Below are positions 1 through 5,432 of a stretch of 5,432 nt of DNA, piece by piece. The translations under genes and the position numbers were made by a program. The notes under the pieces were generated by a model. That model had not been told where the DNA came from and did not search any database. It was given only the letters and a program-made list of their open reading frames with translations. Within the stretch, counting starts at the first letter, position 1. Each line of letters starts with the position of its first letter. Source of the DNA: CBDVBD01 sp965372135 (GTDB lineage: Bacteria; Electryoneota; RPQS01; CBDVBD01); the NCBI GenBank assembly GCA_965372135.1, contig CBDVBD010000189.1, positions 1 through 5,432 on the forward strand. Direction: 5' to 3'.

Positions 1-1
1 C

Positions 2-460
2 AATCCGGCTCTGAGTCCAACTGAGGTGCTGGAGCCGATGGCCGGTAAGATCGCCGAGTACATCGGTGTGACAGCGTTTAAGGATCACGTAAACGCCGTA
101 TGGACCGATTCCCGCAATGGCAACCAGGACGTATTCGCAGCCGCTCTGGACACCACAATAACCGATATCCCCATTACGCGGGAACATCCGCCCCTACCGA
201 CCACGATCACTTTGGATGCCTATCCCAATCCCTTCAACCCAACCACCTCGCTGCAATTTTCGATAGACCATCGGTCTGAAGTGACAATAACAATCTACAA
301 TATCCAGGGACAGCGTGTTGCTACCTTGTGGAATGGTATCGCGTCTGCCGGCACCCATCATATTACATTCAACGGCGCTGACCTTCCCAGCGGCATCTAT
401 ATCGCCCATCTAACTGCTTGCAACAAATCCACATCTCAAAAAATGGTACTAATGAAATAG
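2..460 (+). CDS. C-terminal part of a secreted protein with a type IX secretion sorting domain (5' truncated)
   Basis: The frame is open from the window edge to a TAG at 458-460, so only the last 152 residues are visible. A GTG at 26 lies inside the open frame and has no convincing ribosome binding site, so the gene almost certainly begins upstream. The visible N-terminal part carries AVWTDSRNGNQDVFAA (about 121 nt after the edge). This W-x-D-x-RNGN-x-D pattern is typical of repeated blades in secreted sialidase/TolB-like beta-propellers, so I infer a propeller body. After a short Thr/Pro linker, the last ~84 residues (206-457) form a type A sorting domain: DAYPNPFNPTT, then alternating beta-strands, a YNIQGQRVATL strand, an LPSGIYIAHLT motif and a Lys-rich end. 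In known systems this domain directs export through the type IX outer-membrane machinery and is then cleaved or anchored. Function of the mature protein is unknown. The sorting-domain call is strong; the propeller call is moderate. Confidence 0.9.
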   Translation, partial: NPALSPTEVLEPMAGKIAEYIGVTAFKDHVNAVWTDSRNGNQDVFAAALDTTITDIPITREHPPLPTTITLDAYPNPFNPTTSLQFSIDHRSEVTITIYNIQGQRVATLWNGIASAGTHHITFNGADLPSGIYIAHLTACNKSTSQKMVLMK

Positions 461-495
461 ATAATCAATGAGTTTGTCGATCCGGCGGCTGCCAG

Positions 496-519
496 GTTCC
501 CCCCTTTTTTGGAGGGAAC
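496..519 (+). terminator. possible terminator hairpin after the first gene
   Basis: GTTCCCCCC (496-504) pairs with GGAGGGAAC (511-519) over nine positions with one C-A mismatch, around a loop of six T residues. It lies 36 bases after the stop codon of the first gene. No T-run follows the 3' arm, so it is not a classical intrinsic terminator. It may act as a 3'-end stabiliser or be a dispersed palindrome. Confidence 0.35.
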
Positions 520-537
520 AAAATGGAGCAATACGCT

Positions 538-600
538 GACACCTGATTTTAGTAGGGTGTCTTATGATACCCAATCCCAGAGTAGGTGGGGGATTGGGTG
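538..600. repeat. two-hairpin structured repeat unit, copy A
   Basis: Hairpin 1 pairs GACACCT (538-544) with GGGTGTC (555-561), ending in a T-G wobble. Seven bases later hairpin 2 pairs ACCCAATCCC (569-578) perfectly with GGGATTGGGT (590-599) around an 11-base loop. The same order, a hairpin whose 3' arm contains GGGTGT followed by TACCCAATCCC, recurs at 5380-5432 near the other end of the window. That recurrence suggests a small dispersed intergenic element. Each hairpin is seen directly; membership in a repeat family is inferred from two copies. Confidence 0.5.
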
Positions 601-679
601 GTTTACTTTCACACTAAACGATATAACACCCCCCTATTTTACTGATAAAAAAATATTTTAAAAAATGTGACGTGGAGCA

Positions 680-708
680 TTGATTATTTGAGCTCTATTT
701 ATTATATT
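680..708 (+). promoter_or_regulatory. candidate sigma70-like promoter for the 983-residue secreted protein gene
   Basis: TTGATT (680-685) and TATATT (703-708) are separated by 17 bases, matching four of six and five of six consensus positions. A-tract DNA immediately upstream (645-668) could serve as an UP element. Transcription would start near 715 and give a leader of about 175 bases. In an AT-rich region such matches occur by chance, and Bacteroidetes-type sigma factors prefer different motifs, so this is tentative. Confidence 0.35.
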
Positions 709-875
709 ATGGCTGATGTCTAAATTTTCAATTGATGAATTGTCTTCATATCAATATTTCTACCGTTGAGACGAAAATAAATAATAAATACTACGCACAT
801 TGGGAGCTTTGAGCAAGCCCTGACTATGATGTCATGACCATCCATTACCATGAACCTACAGTACGCAGGGGAAAA

Positions 876-882
876 AAGGAGG
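876..882 (+). promoter_or_regulatory. strong ribosome binding site (AAGGAGG) that fixes the start at 891
   Basis: AAGGAGG lies eight bases before the ATG at 891. It decides the start: an in-frame ATG at 834 would add 19 residues of polar, charged sequence in front of the signal peptide and has no comparable Shine-Dalgarno sequence. The complement of this motif is the canonical 16S rRNA 3' end. Confidence 0.85.
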
Positions 883-890
883 ATGAAACC

Positions 891-3842
891 ATGCGCTCGT
901 TTCGTATCACTTTGTTTGTAGCGGTGTTGCTTGTCACTTGGATTATTTCAATTCCCGCCAATGCCGAATCACAATCCCCCACAAATCCCACCTGGATAGC
1001 GGGACCGAACAATGACCCGGAAAAACCATCAACCTACCTGATCCGATCGGATGCTGATCTACCCATCAGGCGTGTAATCACCGATGAGATACGGGCTATT
1101 GCAGATCAAATCACGGAGATGAAGACTCAAGGACTCTACAACCAATCCCTGTGGGATCAATATTTTGACGCACTTTATCCCGATCGGACACATGCCCCAT
1201 CTGGCTTAGACCAGGGTGGTGATGATTGTTCCACTGCCTCAATAATCAATACTTTGCCGTTCTCAGCTTCCGGTACCACGGCTGCCTACAATGACGATTA
1301 CGATTATAGCGGTGGTTTCTTTTGCCCCTGGCCATCGAATTCCCCGGACGTAGTCTATCAATACACACCGGTTACCAATGAGTTTGTCAACATCTCCCTC
1401 TGCAATTCCTATTATGACTCCAAACTTATTGTGTATCAAGACGGGTGCGATAGCGTAAACACTTATGCTTGTGACGATGATGGCTGTGGCGTTCTGCAAG
1501 GATACACCTCCCAAATCAATGAGCTCGACCTGATCACTGGACACACTTACTATATCGTAGTAGATGGTTATGGCGGCGATGCAGGGGACTATACCATTGA
1601 AATTGACTATGCTCTACCGCGACCGGTTAATGACAACTGCGCCGATGCGATTCTAATTCCCTGCGATACCACTAACGTGTATGTAGACTTAACCAACGCC
1701 ACTACCGAATGCGTCTTTCATGAAGGTCCCGAAGTCTGGTACAAATTCTCCCTCGACCCCGCTATTTCCCAGTACTGGAATGTGAGCGTGAGCTATTGCG
1801 ATACCGATCCGAATATTATTGGTGTTGGTGCAAACCTCCAGAGTGACTGTGAATGTGGCAATCCCCTTGGTTATAGTGGCATCAGCGGTACAGTCTGCTT
1901 ATCCCCACCTGGATTCCCCGAGTGGATATATTTCGACGGCGTCCCTGCTGGTGACTGGTATCTGCCGGTATATACCGACTTATCCACTTATGTAGTCTTC
2001 GACTTGGATTGTCAACCTGCCGACTGTCCCGAAATCGATTGTGTCGGTATCCCTGAACTCCCCAACGATGGAGGATGTTGGGAACCGCCCTATGAATCCC
2101 AAATCATCGATTGCGGCACAACCATCTGTGGTACACTCAATGCCGATCCGCTCGTCAGGAACTGGGACACCGATTATTTCCAGACAACGGTATTAGAACC
2201 CACCATATTCACCTGGCATGTCGAGCACGACTCACCCTTGGATGTGTGGATTTCTGTCCTGGATATGGCTTGCAATGAACTATATTTCGCGGACAACGGC
2301 TTCTGCCAGGAGACCATCGTAACCGCACCCTTGCCCCCAGGGACATATTATTTCTACGTGGCGCACCATTTGCCTACCGGCGTACCAGTCCCGGTGGATT
2401 ACGCTGCCACATTAACTTGTGTGCCCGGTGATCTTATTCCCTGCCCCAATCCGGAGATCGAACCCAATGGTGGATTGCCGGTCGTCCAATCAATCACTCT
2501 GGGCGACACCATGTGCGGGCTTATCACATCCCAACATGATATTGACATGGTTAATCTGTTGATGCCCCAAGAAACCGCTGTCCAAATCACCTTAAACGGC
2601 TATGGGTCTCTGCATCCTTGTGTAATGATCCTGTCCGAAGCTGGTGAAATAATTGCTTTTGCTGGCGACACTGCCAACGTCGCTAATGAATTCACCACCG
2701 ACTTTAAATTGGGCCAAGGCGCTTATGTCCTTAGCATTTGCGGTGTAAGCGGAACCAGTGGGCAATACGAACTATGGGTAGACGCCATCGTATCACCCAC
2801 CGTGGCACCACCCGATCCGGTTGTTACTATACAAAAAGTGGGTGATATAGTGGAGCTGCAATGGTATGGCAGCTACTTTGCAGATGAAATTATACAAATT
2901 GAGCGTTCGGAATTCCCGGAAGGTCCATTTAATGTCATCATGCAGATTTCAGGTGATGCCACCAATTGGTACGATACGAATCCTCCGACTTTTGGTGCAT
3001 TTTACCAGGTCACCGCCATCGGAGAGCGCGACCCCGATCCCTTCCTCGGTTCTACCATCACATTATCTGAACTGGAAGGTGCTGGTCCTGATGTTGAGAT
3101 GTTGGATCTTGTGATCCAGGAAATCGAATGGGCGGTGGATGATTCCAATCGCATCGCCATGTCGTACGTTTTAGCGCAGGGAGTACCCCCTGATGATGAT
3201 ACCTGGATCTCGTCTGACCTCCGCAACTTGTACGGTAATGGGCTGACACCCATTCGCAGCTTCAACGACCACATATTGACAGTGGGCGATCAGGAAATTC
3301 TGCTGGACCACATCGCATTCGCTCAGGATGATAGCGGTGAATGCCGCATCATCGATGGCTTTGGTACCGATCCCAAAAGCGATACCACCTATCACTTTAG
3401 TGAATTCACCAAAATCTTACCCTGCAACTCGGACGTTGCCTGTGCCGATTGGGGATTCGGTGGCTTCCCTTGGCCCTTTGGATTTGCCTGCCCGGAAAAT
3501 AAATGTTGCCGTTTAAAAGTCGTTGCTATCTGCGATGGTCCTGCCTGGGCACGGTTCCCATGTCCTCCACCCCAGCGCGCTTGCGAGTTACGTCCCGCAG
3601 CTTTCGGACCCACTTGGATGGTATGGTGTATTTGCCCTAATCAGCCGGCACCACCCCCACGGTCAGGACCTTGTTTCTTCAAAATATGGGTTAAGTGTAA
3701 ATACTATCCTTGCTTCCCGCAACCGCCATGTTGGTGCGTGGGTGCCCCTCCATGTCCCTGGCCCAACCGATGGGTTCAAGTCTCCAATACCGGCGGTATG
3801 CGCGCCCAATGTAAACGATGGTGTGCAGGACCTGGTTTTTAA
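891..3842 (+). CDS. large secreted multidomain protein with PPC-like modules and a Cys/Pro/Trp-rich C-terminal tail
   Basis: This is a 983-residue exported protein; I do not recognise a named family and its function is unknown. Residues 1-25 form a Sec signal peptide: MRSFR, a hydrophobic core, then a PANA-ES cleavage site. Four beta-rich, Cys-containing modules follow at about 110-240, 246-374, 386-510 and 518-632. They open with DDCSTA, NDNCADA, PNDGGC or PNPEIEPNGG and close with strands such as GHTYYIVVDGYGGDAGDYTIEI or GTYYFYVA. This is the pattern of pre-peptidase C-terminal (PPC)-like sandwiches, common in secreted proteins. About 637-712 resembles a fibronectin type III module (PPDPVVTIQ ... 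YQVTAIGE). Residues 713-844 are unclassified. The tail, 845-983, has 18 Cys, about 25 Pro and 10 Trp, and the whole protein has about 45 Cys, suggesting many disulfides outside the cytoplasm. No protease or other catalytic motif and no type IX sorting domain is visible. An adhesive, structural or binding role is an inference. The reading frame is uninterrupted and ends 24 bases before a hairpin. Confidence 0.9.
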   Translation: MRSFRITLFVAVLLVTWIISIPANAESQSPTNPTWIAGPNNDPEKPSTYLIRSDADLPIRRVITDEIRAIADQITEMKTQGLYNQSLWDQYFDALYPDRTHAPSGLDQGGDDCSTASIINTLPFSASGTTAAYNDDYDYSGGFFCPWPSNSPDVVYQYTPVTNEFVNISLCNSYYDSKLIVYQDGCDSVNTYACDDDGCGVLQGYTSQINELDLITGHTYYIVVDGYGGDAGDYTIEIDYALPRPVNDNCADAILIPCDTTNVYVDLTNATTECVFHEGPEVWYKFSLDPAISQYWNVSVSYCDTDPNIIGVGANLQSDCECGNPLGYSGISGTVCLSPPGFPEWIYFDGVPAGDWYLPVYTDLSTYVVFDLDCQPADCPEIDCVGIPELPNDGGCWEPPYESQIIDCGTTICGTLNADPLVRNWDTDYFQTTVLEPTIFTWHVEHDSPLDVWISVLDMACNELYFADNGFCQETIVTAPLPPGTYYFYVAHHLPTGVPVPVDYAATLTCVPGDLIPCPNPEIEPNGGLPVVQSITLGDTMCGLITSQHDIDMVNLLMPQETAVQITLNGYGSLHPCVMILSEAGEIIAFAGDTANVANEFTTDFKLGQGAYVLSICGVSGTSGQYELWVDAIVSPTVAPPDPVVTIQKVGDIVELQWYGSYFADEIIQIERSEFPEGPFNVIMQISGDATNWYDTNPPTFGAFYQVTAIGERDPDPFLGSTITLSELEGAGPDVEMLDLVIQEIEWAVDDSNRIAMSYVLAQGVPPDDDTWISSDLRNLYGNGLTPIRSFNDHILTVGDQEILLDHIAFAQDDSGECRIIDGFGTDPKSDTTYHFSEFTKILPCNSDVACADWGFGGFPWPFGFACPENKCCRLKVVAICDGPAWARFPCPPPQRACELRPAAFGPTWMVWCICPNQPAPPPRSGPCFFKIWVKCKYYPCFPQPPCWCVGAPPCPWPNRWVQVSNTGGMRAQCKRWCAGPGF

Positions 3843-3866
3843 AATACCTAATTTCCAATTAAATCT

Positions 3867-3904
3867 AAATAAGAGAGGAGCATATCAGTGCTCCTCTCTT
3901 ATTT
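3867..3904 (+). terminator. perfect 16-bp hairpin after the secreted protein gene, probable terminator
   Basis: AAATAAGAGAGGAGCA (3867-3882) pairs perfectly with TGCTCCTCTCTTATTT (3889-3904) around the 6-base loop TATCAG, starting 24 bases after the stop at 3842. The 3' arm ends in TTATTT, giving a short T-rich tail. The symmetric ends mean it could stop transcription in both directions. From here to 4065 I see no gene and no convincing promoter; a TTGATA at 4015-4020 lacks a good -10 partner. Confidence 0.75.
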
Positions 3905-4065
3905 CCTCATGGAAAATCTTTCCCCATCTACCCCTTATTTCCTACTTCTATAACCTTTCCTGCGCACCTGCAAACCTCATAAATACAAGCGGTTCCTCAA
4001 TCATCACTTCCGGCTTGATATTTGCACTTCACTGCGATAGACGTAGCGAACCGATGCCATCGATT

Positions 4066-4070
4066 GGGAG
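4066..4070 (+). promoter_or_regulatory. ribosome binding site (GGGAG) supporting a TTG start
   Basis: GGGAG sits six bases before the TTG at 4077. An in-frame TAG at 4044 and the lack of any ATG or GTG between it and 4077 make the TTG the first available start. The next alternative is a GTG near 4116, which would still leave the catalytic domain intact. Confidence 0.55.
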
Positions 4071-4076
4071 ACAAAG

Positions 4077-5153
4077 TTGACAAATATCAATCCCAAAAAT
4101 ATAGAACCTTCAGCCGTGAAATTAGATATTGACCCGGGCGAATTTGCCTGGGATAGTACGGTGTATGTCAAAAAACCTACCTGTCCGCAGATCACAGTCA
4201 TCATCCCCACCCATAACCGGAAAGAAACTCTGGAAAAAGCGCTGAATTCCTACCGTTACCAGACGGCAAGTCCTCATGAATTTGATATTATCGTGGTGGA
4301 TGATGGTTCCGAGGACGGCACTTTCGATGCGGTGAAAAGTTGGATTCCCGAATACCCATTTAAAGTGACCCTGCTTACGCAGTCGTCCGGTGGACCGGCT
4401 AAAGCACGTAATCGAGCCATTCCCGAAGCCCGGGCTGATCTGGTGTTGATCACCGGTGATGATATCATTCCCCATCACAAGTTGATCCAAGCTCATCTGG
4501 ACGCCCATCAAAAATATAACGGCAGCAATGTCACTGTTCTGGGATACGTGGACTGGCATTCAGAACTGGAAATTACCGACTTCATGAAATATATCACCGA
4601 AATCGACGGTCACCAATTCGCCTATCACCACATCGACAACCCCATGGATGTGGACTACGGCTATTTCTATACCTCTAACATTTCCTTGAAAAAATCCTTT
4701 CTGGTGCAAGGCGACATGTTTTCCGAAACCTTCCGGTATGCCGCTTGCGAAGATGTGGAATTGGGTTATCGCTTGAAACAGCGCGGCATGCAGATGATTT
4801 TCTATCCGCAAGCCATCGGATACCATTTACACCCCATGGATTTGGATTCCTTCAGCCAGCGGCAGTTCAAAGTAGGGCAGATGCTAACTATTTTGCTTAA
4901 CATGCATCCGGGTATATTGGATGTTCCTTCGCCTCCGCCACCGGAAGTTATTTCAGATAAAATCTCCGCTTCTGCCAGTACGTTAGAAGAGCTGGAATCT
5001 CAGGTGGCTAAATATCAAAACATCTCCGATCAGGATCGGGAACAAATCCGACAAATTCGATATCAAATGTATCGGGACATAATATATGGGTACCAGGCGT
5101 TAGGCATGTGTGAGGAACAACAAATACAAGGTATGAAAATGGCTCACGATTAA
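4077..5153 (+). CDS. family 2 (GT-A fold) glycosyltransferase
   Basis: A 358-residue soluble enzyme expected to transfer a sugar from a nucleotide-sugar donor in the cytoplasm; donor and acceptor cannot be read from sequence. The GT-A core starts at residue 39 with ITVIIPTHNRKETLEKAL, followed by IIVVDDGSEDGT (71-82), whose DDG is the usual nucleotide-binding turn. GGPAKARNRAI (105-115) is the conserved segment leading to the metal-binding DXD equivalent, ITGDDI (125-130). FYTSNISLKKSF (197-208) and ACEDVELGYRLKQRG (223-237) follow; the Glu-Asp pair there matches the catalytic base region of family 2. GYHLHPMDLDSF (248-259) closes the domain. Residues about 296-335 are polar, Glu/Gln/Arg-rich and probably form a coiled coil or helical extension. 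No signal peptide or transmembrane segment is seen, unlike polysaccharide synthases. The start is TTG, chosen for its upstream GGGAG and an in-frame stop at 4044. It lies between two hairpin terminators, so it is probably expressed alone. It could serve surface polysaccharide, lipid-linked glycan or protein glycosylation. Confidence 0.92.
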   Translation: MTNINPKNIEPSAVKLDIDPGEFAWDSTVYVKKPTCPQITVIIPTHNRKETLEKALNSYRYQTASPHEFDIIVVDDGSEDGTFDAVKSWIPEYPFKVTLLTQSSGGPAKARNRAIPEARADLVLITGDDIIPHHKLIQAHLDAHQKYNGSNVTVLGYVDWHSELEITDFMKYITEIDGHQFAYHHIDNPMDVDYGYFYTSNISLKKSFLVQGDMFSETFRYAACEDVELGYRLKQRGMQMIFYPQAIGYHLHPMDLDSFSQRQFKVGQMLTILLNMHPGILDVPSPPPPEVISDKISASASTLEELESQVAKYQNISDQDREQIRQIRYQMYRDIIYGYQALGMCEEQQIQGMKMAHD

Positions 5154-5184
5154 CTCTGAGTTCCCAGCGTAAGTTCCGATACTA

Positions 5185-5216
5185 AAAGCCCCGCTTATTG
5201 CGGGGCTTTAATTTTC
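5185..5216 (+). terminator. intrinsic terminator of the glycosyltransferase gene
   Basis: AAAGCCCCGC (5185-5194) pairs perfectly with GCGGGGCTTT (5200-5209) around the loop TTATT, followed by AATTTTCC. The GC-rich stem with a T-rich tail, 31 bases after the stop codon, is a textbook rho-independent terminator. The A-run on the 5' side means it could also work on the opposite strand for a convergent gene. Confidence 0.9.
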
Positions 5217-5379
5217 CTGTCTTACATTTTTCCAATACATAAATATCATTTATTGTTCCCGCCAGGTTTCAAATCCGGTTGCTAAAGGACTTGTCCAGCT
5301 ACTGACGGATAACATGGCAGCTAACGTGTGCAATGACTCGCTGCTATTCACACCTTCACACTTTTATCTGAGTTGTGAC

Positions 5380-5432
5380 AGCACCCGAATTCATTCGGGT
5401 GTTACACATGCTACCCAATCCCAAGGGTGGGC
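5380..5432. repeat. two-hairpin structured repeat unit, copy B (cut by the window end)
   Basis: AGCACCCGAA (5380-5389) pairs with TTCGGGTGTT (5394-5403), including one G-T wobble, around a 4-base loop. Eight bases later comes TACCCAATCCC (5412-5422), identical to the 5' arm of hairpin 2 in copy A (568-578). After it, AAGGGTGGG resembles the AGAGTAGGTGGG loop segment of copy A. The matching 3' arm GGGATTGGGT would fall beyond the window. Bases 5217-5379 before it show no gene or other signal that I can support. Confidence 0.45.

Larger units (their letters stand above)
461..890. other. 430-base intergenic region with structured and AT-rich segments
   Basis: No coding sequence can be supported here on either strand. 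From left to right it contains a C-rich/G-rich hairpin (496-519), a two-hairpin repeat unit (538-600), and a very AT-rich block (about 636-668, with an A-tract and TATTTTAAAAAA). A sigma70-like promoter candidate follows at 680-708, then a small inverted repeat CAATT-GATG-AATTG (729-742) that could be an operator. The last part is an AT-rich leader running to the ribosome binding site of the next gene. The upstream gene ends at 460 and the downstream one starts at 891, so this is the probable boundary between two transcription units. Confidence 0.6.

Noticed and set aside
821..840. TGAC-TATGAT-GTCA inverted repeat and overlapping TCATGA palindrome as an operator
   Set aside because: Arms of four bases are expected by chance, and no regulator or second copy is present to support it.
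834..890. Upstream ATG as the start of the secreted protein
   Set aside because: The added 19 residues are polar and charged, would bury the signal peptide, and lack a good Shine-Dalgarno; the ATG at 891 has AAGGAGG at ideal spacing.
3949..3954. TATAAC as a -10 box for the glycosyltransferase
   Set aside because: No acceptable -35 sequence lies at 16-18 bases upstream, and it is over 120 bases from the start codon.
3523..4080. A 185-codon open frame overlapping the end of the secreted protein gene and reaching into the glycosyltransferase start
   Set aside because: It has no ribosome binding site, its product has no recognisable domain, and it runs straight through the perfect hairpin at 3867-3904. 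The overlapping frame has a coherent Cys pattern with an internal duplication, so that frame is the real one.
4122..4559. Antisense open frame of 145 codons inside the glycosyltransferase gene
   Set aside because: It is a shadow of a well-supported coding frame; the translation shows no domain and no start signals.
5314..5432. Short open frame from an ATG, open to the window end
   Set aside because: Only 39 codons are visible, the Shine-Dalgarno is poor, the product is nondescript, and it runs through the hairpin and repeat of copy B. It could only be judged with the following sequence.

Overview
The window looks like a chromosomal segment of a bacterium from the Fibrobacteres-Chlorobi-Bacteroidetes (FCB) superphylum or a related candidate phylum such as Marinimicrobia, Zixibacteria, KSB1 or Cloacimonadota. 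The main clue is the C-terminal domain of the first protein. Its YPNPFNPTT opening and PSGIYIA..T ending are those of type IX secretion (Por) sorting domains common in these groups. The assignment to phylum is an inference. GC content looks moderate, with AT-rich intergenic DNA.

Layout, all on the + strand: (1) 2-460 is the 3' end of a gene for a secreted, probably beta-propeller-like protein with a type IX sorting domain. (2) 461-890 is a 430-base non-coding stretch. It holds a hairpin just after the first gene, a two-hairpin repeat unit, an AT-rich block, a sigma70-like promoter candidate and a long leader ending in a strong ribosome binding site. (3) 891-3842 encodes a 983-residue secreted multidomain protein: signal peptide, four cysteine-containing PPC-like beta-sandwich modules, a fibronectin-III-like module, an unclassified segment, and a 139-residue tail very rich in Cys, Pro and Trp. 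(4) 3867-3904 is a perfect 16-bp hairpin, probably a terminator. The rest of the 234-base gap before the next gene shows no convincing gene or promoter. (5) 4077-5153 encodes a soluble GT-A fold family 2 glycosyltransferase with a probable TTG start. (6) 5185-5209 is a clear intrinsic terminator. From there to the window end no gene can be supported, but the last 53 bases resemble the repeat unit seen at 538-600.

The three genes seem to be separate transcription units: each is followed by a hairpin and the gaps are large. Two encode exported, probably cell-surface or extracellular proteins, one with and one without a type IX sorting signal. The glycosyltransferase could decorate surface glycans or proteins, but nothing in the window ties it to its neighbours. 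The most unusual items are the Cys/Pro/Trp-rich tail with a recognisable internal duplication and the paired structured repeat near both ends of the window. I see no tRNA, rRNA, CRISPR array, transposase or phage gene.
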